From NCBI GenBank assembly GCA_964388965.1, contig CAYMCP010000005.1:12714-76713 (forward strand): a DNA stretch of 64,000 bases, given 5' to 3'. The notes under the pieces were generated by a model, which saw only the letters and a program-made list of their open reading frames with translations, had not been told where the DNA came from and searched no databases. The position numbers and the translations under genes are program-made. Positions 24,543 to 32,865 of this stretch are shown here, piece by piece. Each line of letters starts with the position of its first letter. Within the stretch, counting starts at the first letter, position 1. This stretch comes from Albibeggiatoa sp964388965. GTDB taxonomy: Bacteria; Pseudomonadota; Gammaproteobacteria; Beggiatoales; Beggiatoaceae.

Positions 24543-24983
24543 GTGACAAATTTTCAGCAAATTAACCAAAAAGCATTGCGCTATTTAGCAAATAGAGAGC
24601 ATTCTCGTTCAGAACTACAACAAAAATTACAAAATCAAGGTTATGACATATCAGTAATTCATGATGTTTTGGATGATTTAGCCGCACAAGATTACCAAAG
24701 TGATAAACGATTTGCAGAAAGTTATACACGCTATCGAATCAATAAGGGTTACGGTATACTCTATATTCGACAGGCTTTGCGACAACGCGGCGTAAGTTAC
24801 GATTTAATCGAAATTGTTTTAGCGCAACATGAAGATATTTGGTTTGATTTGGTACGCGAAGTACAACAAAAACATTTCCTCCATAATCCGAGCAATCCAC
24901 GAGAATACGCTAAACAAGTGCGATTTTTACAATATCGTGGTTTTACTCAAGAGCAAATTCGTTACGCAGTCACGCTACAATAA
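24543..24983 (+). CDS. recX: RecX, RecA regulator
   Basis: 146 residues of the RecX helical-repeat family, which binds inside the RecA filament and limits its activity. Recognised by ALRYLANREHSRSELQQKL in the first repeat, VLDDLAAQDYQSDKRFAESY in the second and FLQYRGFTQEQIRYAV at the end. It begins with GTG; no ATG lies nearby. Length is normal for gammaproteobacteria. recA is not adjacent in the window, as it often is, so the regulator may be expressed on its own. Confidence 0.9.
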   Translation: MTNFQQINQKALRYLANREHSRSELQQKLQNQGYDISVIHDVLDDLAAQDYQSDKRFAESYTRYRINKGYGILYIRQALRQRGVSYDLIEIVLAQHEDIWFDLVREVQQKHFLHNPSNPREYAKQVRFLQYRGFTQEQIRYAVTLQ

Positions 24984-24997
24984 ATTTACATCATCAC

Positions 24998-25117
24998 AGC
25001 AATACTTCGGACAGTTTTTGTGAATTATTAAATATTTCAATAAGTTACAAATATAAGCGTTCTTTCGTAAGTTATTGATTTTATTATATGCTTTAAAAAA
25101 GTGTCCGAACCATTGCA
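24998..25117. mobile_element. Diverged MITE with TTCGGACA-type ends
   Basis: Left GCAATACTTCGGACAGTTTT pairs with the right end, which read inward is GCAATGGTTCGGACACTTTT, about 18 of 20 bases the same. The inner part (GTAAGTTATTGATTTTATTA) resembles the interior of the 14.5 and 23.8 kb MITEs. It lies between convergent recX and anmK and has no ORF. Confidence 0.65.
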
Positions 25118-25136
25118 CAGAGTAATCGCATCAAAT

Positions 25137-26228
25137 TCAAGAGATTGTCACTGTCCCCATAGATACTGCTTGTTTTGCACCAGTGACAGAAGGAATATTA
25201 CTAGGTTGTTGCTGTAAACGTTGATGAGCTAACCACGCAAAACACATTGCCTCAACCCAATCTGGCTCAATACCGTAAGTAGCTGTAGATTGCACTGGAC
25301 AAGTTAATTTTTTTTGTAATCCATTCATTAATAAAGAATTATGTACTCCACCACCACAGACAAGCACTTGTTGCGGCATATAAGGCTGAATCGCTTTTGC
25401 AATACTATCAATTGTTAATTGGGCTAAAGTTGCTTGAATTACATTCGGTGGTAAACGATATTGTTTGAGATAGTAACCAAGCCAATGTAAATTAAAATAA
25501 TTGCGTCCAGTAGTTTTCGGTGGATTTTTGGCAAAATAATCATCTCGTAATAAATCTTCTAATAATGGTTGGCATACCGAGCCACTACTTGCCCATGTGC
25601 CATTAACATCATAAGGTTTATCAAAATGTTTTTGTATCCAAGCATCTAGCAAACAATTCCCCGTACCCGTATCAAAACCAATTACATCATGACCCGGTGA
25701 TAAGATGGTGACATTTGCAATTCCTCCAATATTTAGTACAACATGGGTTTCTGTCTGATGTTCAAATACTGCTTGATGAAAAGCGGGAGTAAGTGGTGCG
25801 CCCTGACCGCCTGCTGCCAAATCGCGCCGACGAAAATCAGCAACAACAGGTATTTGGGTTAATTGTGCTATGATGTTAGGGTCGCCAAGTTGGTAAGTAC
25901 AAGCGGGTTTGGTATTGGGAGAATGATAAACGGTCTGTCCCGCACAGCCAATTGCTTTGATTTGAGTGGCAGACATATTTGTTTGAGCGAGTAAACGGCG
26001 AGTGGCTTGGGCAAATTCATAGCCTACAAAATAATCAAGCTCTGTAAATTGTTGTAATGATATTTTATTTTCAGGATATTGACTGAGATTTAACAAAGAT
26101 TTTTGTAATTGTCTGGACCAGACATGAGAACAACTAGCGATTAATTTAATTTGTTCGTCTATTTGAATGAGCGCGACATCAATTGCGTCAACACTGGTTC
26201 CAGACATTAATCCAATATAAAAGTTCAT
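25137..26228 (-). CDS. anmK: AnmK, anhydro-N-acetylmuramic acid kinase
   Basis: Peptidoglycan recycling: opens and phosphorylates 1,6-anhydroMurNAc to MurNAc-6-phosphate. 363 residues with the N-terminal phosphate-binding GLMSGTSVDAIDVAL, adenosine-fold motifs GCAGQTVYHSP, VVADFRRRDLAAGGQGAPL, LNIGGIANVTIL, GFDTGTGNCLLDAW, and a C-terminal CGGGVHN and FAWLAHQRL. Normal in length and all key segments. A clear AAGGT precedes the ATG. It is transcribed toward recX, with no other recycling gene nearby. Confidence 0.95.
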   Translation of the reverse strand: MNFYIGLMSGTSVDAIDVALIQIDEQIKLIASCSHVWSRQLQKSLLNLSQYPENKISLQQFTELDYFVGYEFAQATRRLLAQTNMSATQIKAIGCAGQTVYHSPNTKPACTYQLGDPNIIAQLTQIPVVADFRRRDLAAGGQGAPLTPAFHQAVFEHQTETHVVLNIGGIANVTILSPGHDVIGFDTGTGNCLLDAWIQKHFDKPYDVNGTWASSGSVCQPLLEDLLRDDYFAKNPPKTTGRNYFNLHWLGYYLKQYRLPPNVIQATLAQLTIDSIAKAIQPYMPQQVLVCGGGVHNSLLMNGLQKKLTCPVQSTATYGIEPDWVEAMCFAWLAHQRLQQQPSNIPSVTGAKQAVSMGTVTIS

Positions 26229-26321
26229 ATCAACCTTTTTTCTCTGATACTAAAAACAAACTAAGTGAATTCTACTATTGGACGTTAATAAAATATTTGA
26301 CTTTTTATAGAATACATTTGA

Positions 26322-27320
26322 TTAAATGACACCAGCTCGTAATAAATCGTGCATATTCAATGCTCCAACTAATTTTTTTTCTTCATTTACAATTAATAAC
26401 GCGCTAATTTTATGATGTTGCATCGCATGTAACGCATCTACTGCCAAACTGGCTTGCTCAATTGTAATACAATTCGGTGTCATAATTTCTGTTACTAACG
26501 TATTATGAACATCTAGCTGCTTGTCGAATGCACGGCGTAAATCACCATCAGTAATGATACCTTTAACATAATTTTCATGGTCAACAATGGCTGTAATTCC
26601 TAAGCTTTTACTGTTCATTTCAACAATTGCATCTCGTAAGGTGCTATCCAGCGGCACGCTTGGTAATTGCTTATCTGTGTGCATAATATCGCAGCTTTGC
26701 AGTAAAAGACGCTTACCTAAACGTCCGCCGGGGTGTGAACGAGCAAAATCATCTGCACTAATTCCTTTTGCCGTGAGCAAGGCAACCGCTAACGCATCTC
26801 CCATGACTAATGCAGCAGTCGTGCTTGAAGTCGGAGCCAAACCAAGTGGACAGGCTTCTTTAGAGACGCTGACATCTAAGTTGACTGTGGCGGACTTAGC
26901 AATTGTAGAACGTGGATTCCCTGTTAAGGCGATCAGTGGTACACCAAGACGTTTGATCAAAGGTAGAATGGTAAGAATTTCATCCGTTTCGCCAGAATTG
27001 GAAATCGCCAACACGACATCGTCCTTAATGATCATACCCATATCGCCATGACTAGCCTCGCCCGGATGAACGAAAAAAGCAGGTGTACCGGTACTCGCAA
27101 AAGTTGCAGCTATCTTGCTGCCGATATGTCCTGATTTGCCAATTCCAATCACGACTACACGCGCCTTACAGTTGAGAAACACATTACAAGCTTTGATAAA
27201 CGATTCATCAATCCGGTCCGCAAGCGAAGCCACTGCTTGAGATTCTATATGTACTACTGCTAGACCTAATGTGCGGAAATCATGCGCAAAATTATTTTTT
27301 TTACTCAAAGTTAGCACCAA
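26322..27320 (-). CDS. kdsD: KdsD/KpsF, arabinose-5-phosphate isomerase
   Basis: Converts ribulose-5-phosphate to arabinose-5-phosphate, the first step to Kdo of lipopolysaccharide. 332 residues: an N-terminal SIS domain (about 40-180: VVIGIGKSGHIGSKIAATFASTGTPAFFVHPGEASHGD, shown here in part; ISNSGETDEI) and two CBS domains (about 205-325). The frame starts with TTG 27320 followed by GTG 27317; no ATG is available in the first part, and a start at TTG 27308 would also fit the AGG upstream. Other Kdo genes (kdsC, lptA/C) that commonly follow it are absent, so it is isolated from the Lpt cluster. Confidence 0.92.
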   Translation of the reverse strand: MVLTLSKKNNFAHDFRTLGLAVVHIESQAVASLADRIDESFIKACNVFLNCKARVVVIGIGKSGHIGSKIAATFASTGTPAFFVHPGEASHGDMGMIIKDDVVLAISNSGETDEILTILPLIKRLGVPLIALTGNPRSTIAKSATVNLDVSVSKEACPLGLAPTSSTTAALVMGDALAVALLTAKGISADDFARSHPGGRLGKRLLLQSCDIMHTDKQLPSVPLDSTLRDAIVEMNSKSLGITAIVDHENYVKGIITDGDLRRAFDKQLDVHNTLVTEIMTPNCITIEQASLAVDALHAMQHHKISALLIVNEEKKLVGALNMHDLLRAGVI

Positions 27321-27495
27321 CCTATTTTGACATAAAATATTTCAAATTAGAGCGTTTTTATAATATCATAAATAAAACTCTTGTATGTATTATCAATACA
27401 AATGATAGAAAATTAATTTGTATCAAAACTAAACCTTAATAAATATAATAAGTTAAGTTTCCACCGTTCATTAGAGCAAAAAGTGAGAGAGGATT

Positions 27496-28398
27496 ATGGC
27501 TGATCGCCGTTTACAAGTTTTCCATACTGTAGCCCGTTTACTTAGTTTTACTAAAGCTGCTGAAGCGTTACACATGACACAGCCTGCTGTGACTTTTCAA
27601 GTACGTCAACTTGAAGAATATTTTAATACACGTCTATTTGATCGCACACATAACCGTATCACTCTGACAGAGGTTGGTGAAAAAGTATACGAGTATGCTG
27701 AGAAAATTTTTGAGCAATACGCCTTAATGGAAAATGCAGTTAAGGAAATGACTGGCGATATTAATGGCATATTGATGATTGGTGCAAGTACCACCATTGC
27801 AGAGTATATGTTACCTACTTTGTTGGGTGACTTTAAAATTAAATATCCAGATGTGCGTATTCGTCTGAAAGTATCCAATACGGATGAAATCGTTTCTATG
27901 GTTGAAAATAATATTATTGATTTAGGCGTAGTAGAGGCACCTGTCAATAATAAGAGTTTAGCTGTGGAATTGTGCCGTTTAGATGAATTAGTCGCAATCG
28001 TCTCGCCAGATCACCCATTAGCGCGTAAAACGGATATTAATCCAAAAGAATTATCTAAGTATCCCTACATCTCTCGTGAAGAAGGTTCTGGTACGCGCGA
28101 TGTCATTGCGGAATATCTTGCAGCGGAAGGCTTATCTATTTACGATTTGAACATTGTTATGGAATTGGGTAGCTCTGAGGCAATCAAGGGAGCTGTCACA
28201 TCAGGCATGGGTATTGCGATTTTATCTAAAGCGGCAATTCAAAAAGAATTACAACTTAATACGTTGAAACAATTACAATTAAGTCCCGCTCTAAAACGTC
28301 CATTTTCCTTTGTACACCAAAAACAAAAATTTCGCTTACGTGCAATGGAAGAATTACTTAGTTTTGGACGCGGCTACTGTACCATTCATTCAGGTTAA
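27496..28398 (+). CDS. LysR-type transcription regulator
   Basis: 300 residues: N-terminal winged helix-turn-helix (about 4-62; LQVFHTVARLLSFTKAAEAL, QPAVTFQVRQLE, LFDRTHNRITLTEVG) and a periplasmic-binding-like effector domain (about 90-290). The sequence resembles CysL/CbbR-type regulators, which in sulfur oxidisers often respond to sulfur or carbon status; this is only a family-level resemblance. It is not divergent from an obvious target gene, kdsD being its upstream divergent neighbour. ATG is preceded by AGAGAGG. Confidence 0.85.
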   Translation: MADRRLQVFHTVARLLSFTKAAEALHMTQPAVTFQVRQLEEYFNTRLFDRTHNRITLTEVGEKVYEYAEKIFEQYALMENAVKEMTGDINGILMIGASTTIAEYMLPTLLGDFKIKYPDVRIRLKVSNTDEIVSMVENNIIDLGVVEAPVNNKSLAVELCRLDELVAIVSPDHPLARKTDINPKELSKYPYISREEGSGTRDVIAEYLAAEGLSIYDLNIVMELGSSEAIKGAVTSGMGIAILSKAAIQKELQLNTLKQLQLSPALKRPFSFVHQKQKFRLRAMEELLSFGRGYCTIHSG

Positions 28399-28425
28399 GA
28401 ATTAAATCGTTTTGTGGATTGACAG

Positions 28426-28434
28426 TGTTATAAT
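28426..28434 (+). promoter_or_regulatory. Extended -10 promoter of the 28463 gene
   Basis: TGTTATAAT is a perfect extended -10 (TGn plus TATAAT). Transcription would start near 28441, about 22 bases ahead of ATG 28463. No good -35 lies at 17 bp, which is acceptable for extended -10 promoters. Confidence 0.6.
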
Positions 28435-28462
28435 GATCACTAGCTCCTAGTTCTTGAATTAT

Positions 28463-28816
28463 ATGAGTCACATAACAAAGCATTTAATTAAAATCTACCA
28501 ACAATTGCCCGACCAAGAGCAAGCAACTCTATTAGCTTTTGCTGAATTTTTGCTTTCTCGTGTCGAACCCGAACCTGACGTAGCAGAACCTGAATTAATT
28601 CCGCGTCCTGAACAAGAAACAGTTATCGGTGCGGTAAAACGTTTATCGCGTTCCTATCCGATGTTAGATAAATCTGCTCTGCTAAATGAAACCTCAGCTT
28701 TAGTCACAGCACATCTTATGCAGGGACGTGACCGTACTGAAGTCATAAATGACCTAGAAACTGTTTTTACCAATGCCTATGAGGCTTACATCAACAATAA
28801 GAAGTTAGCTCAATGA
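28463..28816 (+). CDS. Conserved-looking small cytoplasmic protein of unknown function
   Basis: 117 residues from ATG 28463; the frame is open to TTG 28454. The first ~30 residues (LIKIYQQLPDQEQATLLAFAEFLLSR) form a likely helical domain of the kind found in small DUF2281-like proteins. A Pro/Glu-rich linker follows, then a helical C-terminal half (AVKRLSRSYPMLDKSALL and on). No known catalytic motif. Its stop overlaps the start of the AI-2E family permease (ATGA), so it is translationally coupled to it and may regulate or accompany the transporter. Confidence 0.7.
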   Translation: MSHITKHLIKIYQQLPDQEQATLLAFAEFLLSRVEPEPDVAEPELIPRPEQETVIGAVKRLSRSYPMLDKSALLNETSALVTAHLMQGRDRTEVINDLETVFTNAYEAYINNKKLAQ

Positions 28817-29877
28817 TTAACGTTTTAAGTCGTTGGTTTAATAAATATTTTTCTGATCCACAAGCTGTATTATTAGCAATTTTACTGATTGGTGGTTTTA
28901 CAGTCATCATGACCATGAGTAAAATGCTTGCTCCAGTGCTTGCCAGTATGATCATTGCCTACATGTTAGAAGGTATTGTAAAAACCCTAGAGCAACATAT
29001 TCCCAGATTTTTAGCGGTTTTTTTTGTTTACATGACGTTTATGGCGTTATTATTATTTATTCTATTAATTTTATTGCCATTATTATATCAACAAACAACA
29101 AAATTTATTCAAGAATTACCTACGATGATCGCGCATGGACATAAGCTCTTACTGCAACTACCAGAGCGTTATCCTGATTTCGTGACCGTAGAACAAATTG
29201 AGTCCCTAATCAGATCGATTCGTTCAGGTGTACGCAACGCAGGTCAGACATTACTATCCTATTCACTTGCCTCGATTCCGATTTTAATTACAGTATTGGT
29301 TTATTTTATTTTAGTGCCACTATTGGTATTCTTTTTTCTCAAAGATAAGAAATTGATTTTGAACTGGTTAGCGAGTTTTTTACCTAAAGAGCGTCATATT
29401 GCTAATCGCTTATGGCGTGAAATGGATGCGCAAATGGGTAATTATATTCGTGGTAAAGTATATGAAATTTTTATTGTTGGTATAGCGAGTTATATCACAT
29501 TCGCGTTGTTTGGTTTAAATTATACACCTTTGTTAGCTGTGCTAGTGGGCTTATCAGTAATTGTCCCTTATGTTGGGGCGACGATTGTTACTTTACCTGT
29601 TGTAGTAGTCGCTTATTTTCAGTGGGGTTGGAGTTCTGAATTTGTTTGGGTCGTTTCCGCGTATAGCATTATCCAAGCGTTAGATGGCAATGTACTCGTA
29701 CCCTTATTATTTTCTGAAGCAGTCAATTTACATCCAGTGGCAATTATTGTTGCTGTTTTAGTTTTTGGAGGTTTGTGGGGAGTTTGGGGGGTATTTTTTG
29801 CAATTCCACTAGCAACATTGGTGAAGGCTTTGCTTCGGGCGTGGCCGCGTGCACCAACTGAAGATATAAAGCTATAA
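28813..29877 (+). CDS. AI-2E family (PerM-like) transporter
   Basis: 354 residues, with about seven or eight membrane segments in the layout of the AI-2E exporter family: a pair at the N-terminus, a third near 60, a soluble stretch (about 85-150), then helices to the end. Typical family phrases are LVFFFLKDKKLILNWL, GNYIRGKVYEIFIVGI and the C-terminal HPVAIIVAVLVFGGLWGVWGVFFAIPLA region. The substrate of this family varies and is not predictable. Second gene of a two-gene operon with the 117-residue protein. Confidence 0.85.
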   Translation: MINVLSRWFNKYFSDPQAVLLAILLIGGFTVIMTMSKMLAPVLASMIIAYMLEGIVKTLEQHIPRFLAVFFVYMTFMALLLFILLILLPLLYQQTTKFIQELPTMIAHGHKLLLQLPERYPDFVTVEQIESLIRSIRSGVRNAGQTLLSYSLASIPILITVLVYFILVPLLVFFFLKDKKLILNWLASFLPKERHIANRLWREMDAQMGNYIRGKVYEIFIVGIASYITFALFGLNYTPLLAVLVGLSVIVPYVGATIVTLPVVVVAYFQWGWSSEFVWVVSAYSIIQALDGNVLVPLLFSEAVNLHPVAIIVAVLVFGGLWGVWGVFFAIPLATLVKALLRAWPRAPTEDIKL

Positions 29878-30372
29878 AAAATTATGGTTACATTCCTTTT
29901 GCATTTCCATCGTTAATCGTCTAACCCAAAAAAATTGTTTTTACATATCTACTATCTATTGGAAATCCTTTTAAAAAACAATATTTACATTGAAATTTAA
30001 TTTTTGACATGCTACCACTTATTTGTGTTTTTTTAATTGAGAATGGTATCATGTCCAACTACACACTATTGGAGTCAGGTGGTCGCTCAAGACTCAAGGA
30101 AAATTCTGTAATCTGAGTTTTTTGCTGTCAAGTGTTTTTTCTCTTCTCGCTTTTAGTTTTCCCTTTTCATGTCCGTGCTGAAACTAATGATGTTTGGAAG
30201 GTTTTGATGGCGTTGATTCTGTTACTTTGAGTATCGACGATGCTGGAGAAGCAATTTCTTTGGTTAAAAGATTAACTCGTAGAAAATGAGAGAACACAAC
30301 CAACCACTCAATATAGTCATGGCAATCCTTCTGATTTAGAACAATATATGCTGGAGTTAATTAATCGAGCAG
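29878..30372 (+). pseudogene. Decayed region with remnant of an exported CAP-domain-like protein
   Basis: About 500 bp with coding character but broken frames. Around 30130-30190 a signal-peptide-like stretch (VFSLLAFSFPF) is seen. 30199-30288 reads LEGFDGVDSVTLSIDDAGEA and then ISLVKRLTRRK before a stop. From about 30287 another frame reads HGNPSDLEQYMLELINRAAES to a stop; DLEQYMLELINRA resembles the first helix of bacterial CAP/SCP domains. The pieces fit one secreted protein gene, frameshifted and cut short. The family call is tentative. The first 100 bp are plain AT-rich DNA. Confidence 0.35.
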
Positions 30373-30373
30373 C

Positions 30374-30398
30374 CGAGTCTTAGCCTCGGTTTTTTTAT
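30374..30398 (+). terminator. Intrinsic terminator after the decayed region
   Basis: CCGAG pairs with CTCGG over a loop of about 7 bases (around 30375-30391), followed by seven T. It separates the remnant from the convergent Rpn gene. Confidence 0.65.
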
Positions 30399-30412
30399 TT
30401 CCACATACTGCC

Positions 30413-31267
30413 TCACAAATTTTCTATTTCTCTGACTGGTAAACCTGTAACATCTGCAATAAATTGGGTTTCTAAACCTTTTTGTTTCATTTTTTTAGCT
30501 GTTAATAAAATCCCTTTTTCAATTCCAACCCGTTCCCCACGCTCATAAGTAGAATGATACATGCTAGCATCAAAATGTAATTGTTCTTGGAAACGCTCAT
30601 ATTCTGCACATTCTTTATCTGACATTTTTAACACGTCTAATACTTCTTTTGCTTCTACTAAGCCTTTTGCCTTAAAATCTTCTTTTATTTCCTCATTTTT
30701 CAAAAAATAAATCCATTCATCTAAGGTATTTTTAGCCACATCATTAAAATTTTTCACTTCAATCAGATAGTATTCGGGATAAATATCAGCAATTTTTTTC
30801 ACGCTATATAATTGCTTTTGTTCATTATCTAATAATAATTCTTGCTTGGTGTGGATTCCAAAAAACCGAGTTGAGCCATAATAAATATAATCATCCCCTT
30901 CACCGACATTAAAATACAAAATACTAATAGAAATAACTTTAGCAACTTTGTAATAAGGCTCACCAATCGCTAAATGTTCAGTGATATTCTTAGCACTAGC
31001 AAACAGCAGGCGATGCAAATAATCCAATTCACGAGAATATTGCACTTCGACAATGATAATTTGTTGATGACTATCTTTGACTTTGATGTCTACTCGATTG
31101 TATTTATTAAGATTAGTTTCTTGATTGCTCTCACTTTCTAGCACTTCTAAAATCGTAATGTCAGTAAGCAGCAATTCACTCAAAAAACCTTCTAAAATTG
31201 CAAAATTGGTTTTGCTGCGGAGAATTTTTTTAATTGCCCAATCGAAACTAACTAGTTTTCTATTCAT
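30413..31267 (-). CDS. Rpn/PD-(D/E)XK nuclease family protein
   Basis: 284 residues of the recombination-promoting nuclease (Rpn, transposase_31/PDDEXK_2-like) family. The N-terminus FDWAIKKILRSKTNFAILEGF is characteristic. The nuclease core is NRVDIKVKDSHQQIIIVEVQY (Asp, then Glu-x-Gln: a D-ExQ version of D-ExK), followed by YYKVAKVISISILYF. The C-terminal part has a helix and a short tail (QKGLETQFIADVTGLPVREIENL) common to these proteins. They cause RecA-independent recombination or act as defence/toxin nucleases in some bacteria. It stands alone in a region rich in decayed DNA. Confidence 0.8.
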   Translation of the reverse strand: MNRKLVSFDWAIKKILRSKTNFAILEGFLSELLLTDITILEVLESESNQETNLNKYNRVDIKVKDSHQQIIIVEVQYSRELDYLHRLLFASAKNITEHLAIGEPYYKVAKVISISILYFNVGEGDDYIYYGSTRFFGIHTKQELLLDNEQKQLYSVKKIADIYPEYYLIEVKNFNDVAKNTLDEWIYFLKNEEIKEDFKAKGLVEAKEVLDVLKMSDKECAEYERFQEQLHFDASMYHSTYERGERVGIEKGILLTAKKMKQKGLETQFIADVTGLPVREIENL

Positions 31268-31642
31268 AATGACTTCGTGTTAAAAAATTGCAAATATACT
31301 GATGTAACAACAGGCAGCGAAAATAACCCACATAAAGATCAATATTATATATTACAAAGTATTCCATTCCAAACGACTACTTGAGGATACCTCTTGGTAT
31401 GAAGCAACTGACACACGACCTACAAGAACAACTATCTAGCCATACTTTGAAAAATGGAGCGGAAAAATTGGGGATAGATAAGCGTTGCTTGACTAATGTT
31501 TTACATGCCGCTTCAGTGACGCCTGAACCTATTGGTAATTTATTTCAATAAATTATAGAACTCTTACATCGAACTCAGGTTAGTTACGTTTTAAAGCAAA
31601 ATAAATTTTGCACTCCTTTATCCAGTTTGAAATTATTGATAT
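31268..31642. other. Intergenic region with broken short ORF
   Basis: 375 bp. From ATG 31399 the plus strand encodes about 40 residues (MKQLTHDLQEQLSSHTLKNG and on), then stops; a neighbouring frame carries HAASVTPEPIGNLFQ. These look like one frameshifted small gene or a fragment of a transposase, of no family I recognise. The rest is AT-rich. Confidence 0.35.
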
Positions 31643-32020
31643 TTATTGGTTATTTTCTAATTTTGATAGTAAAGATTCAAACAATAGTAAATAGCTAGCT
31701 AATTTTTGATAAATTTCATCAGCCAGTGTTTCGTTATAAATATGTGTCGTTAAGTTGCGATTTTTTACCATTTCAGCAAAAATTGGTTCTTGTTCCGGCG
31801 CAATCCAGCCTTGTGAAAAAGCTTGTTTAAAACACTGTTTAGGTGATGGACAAATTTCTAAACCTTCTGTTCTTAATTTTTCTTGAACAGATTTCCATGC
31901 TAATTCATAACAGAGTTCATAGCGTTTGATAGCAGCGTCTCGGACAATGGGATTTTTCGTTTCTGCTAAGATGGATTTTAGATTGGCAACAGTTTTTTTA
32001 AAACTGTGTAGTTTAATCAT
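31643..32020 (-). CDS. HEPN protein of the HI0074/HepT type (second copy)
   Basis: 125 residues, related to the 890-1321 protein but distinct in sequence. Has YELCYELAWKSVQEKL and the RNase-type Rx4H motif in VKNRNLTTHIYNE, with the nearby Tyr. It follows and overlaps the MNT gene by 4 bp. Probably the RNase toxin of a MNT/HEPN pair; in the first pair the HEPN gene precedes its MNT partner. A long Rpn gene lies downstream, so this area may be a small defence or stress island. Confidence 0.82.
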   Translation of the reverse strand: MIKLHSFKKTVANLKSILAETKNPIVRDAAIKRYELCYELAWKSVQEKLRTEGLEICPSPKQCFKQAFSQGWIAPEQEPIFAEMVKNRNLTTHIYNETLADEIYQKLASYLLLFESLLSKLENNQ

Positions 32021-32316
32021 AATTTTTTTCCATAACGCATAATTTCTATTTTTAAATGTATATCAGCATATTTTAATTCAACTAAATCAATATGATACAA
32101 AGTAGGTAACTCATCTAGCCAGTGGCTAAATGCCAATTTATCTGTTTGTGTTACATTAGGATGGTAATCAATCGCTAAGTCAATATCTGATTGTAAGTGA
32201 GCATTGCCTTTAACCCATGAGCCAAACCAGATGAGTATTGCTTTATTACCAAACTGTTGCCGACAGTGCTGCGCTATATGATCAACAAGAAATTGTATTC
32301 GTTGTGGAATATCCAT
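32017..32316 (-). CDS. MNT-type nucleotidyltransferase (second copy)
   Basis: 99 residues with the signature GSWVKGNAHLQSDIDLAI (about residues 31-48), giving the Gly-Ser and Asp-x-Asp metal motif. The late catalytic strand HIDLVELKY carries a further Asp. Probable antitoxin that AMPylates the partner HEPN protein. First gene of the pair, with an ATGA-type overlap to the HEPN gene. Low similarity with the 588-893 protein suggests independent acquisition rather than a recent duplication. Confidence 0.83.
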   Translation of the reverse strand: MDIPQRIQFLVDHIAQHCRQQFGNKAILIWFGSWVKGNAHLQSDIDLAIDYHPNVTQTDKLAFSHWLDELPTLYHIDLVELKYADIHLKIEIMRYGKKL

Positions 32317-32748
32317 TTTTTGTATACTCTTTTCTGATTTGAAATGTCGTAACTATTCAGCGTCCCGTGCCAATGATGGTTGTCAAACATTTTCAATAGC
32401 AGCTTGAATCCTCAATTGTAATTCTGGCAGGTGTATCTTGAGAATTGGCAAATAGATAAACCCAAATATTCGTATTCTAAAGTTAATTTCATTTTGATAA
32501 ACCATGTTTTCAATTGAAACTCAATTATCATTCCCCCAATAAAAAAACGCAACCCAGCCCAATGCCAAGTTACGTTTTCTTACTTACAATGATGTGGCGC
32601 GTCCGGGGACTGCATTCCCATAGACTAGATACCAATAAAGTGATTTATTTTGATTATGAATAGCTATCTTTTATCATTGCTAAAGTTGTTGATAATGGTA
32701 GTACAGCAAATAATTTTGCAGAAGACATAGTCAATTTTGTAGGAGTTA
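32317..32748. other. Intergenic region with degraded coding traces
   Basis: About 430 bp without an intact gene. On the minus strand near 32400-32490 short traces (NTNIWVYLFANSQDTPA; LPELQLRIQAAIEN) lie in different frames. The first faintly recalls PIN-domain toxins, but this is too short to call. A short GC-rich stretch near 32595-32630 (GGCGCGTCCGGGGACTGCAT) resembles the 20.0 kb palindromic repeat. Confidence 0.3.
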
Positions 32749-32860
32749 CACGGGTTCACATGAAAATTTTACTCTGTATTTGCAACCCTCAATAAATTAG
32801 GACGCAGAGCGTCCCTGCTGCATCCCAACGGAGACCATTGGGACGAGGAAAAAATTATCT
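32749..32860. repeat. Relative of the 23.7 kb element without MITE insertion
   Basis: TAGGAGTTACACGG at 32750 corresponds to one end of the 23655-23898 element, and 32777-32848 is about 90% identical to the complement of 23679-23750, including GGACGCAGAGCGTCC (a hairpin) and CCCAACGGAGACCATTGGGA. It lacks the nested 104 bp MITE, so it shows the empty target site. The far end is lost. It lies just behind amtB. Confidence 0.8.
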
Positions 32861-32865
32861 AAAAA

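Noticed and set aside
24961..24975. A further TIR copy (GTTACGCAGT) inside recX
   Set aside because: It is within the conserved coding sequence (RYAV) and has no partner repeat, so it is chance.
28421..28434. Consensus TTGACA/TATAAT promoter, since GGATTGACAGTG stands just before TATAAT
   Set aside because: TTGACA and TATAAT are only a few bases apart, far from the 17 bp needed; only the extended -10 was kept.
32400..32490. PIN-domain toxin remnant
   Set aside because: The similarity is limited to a dozen residues in one frame and the remainder is in another frame; too short to support.
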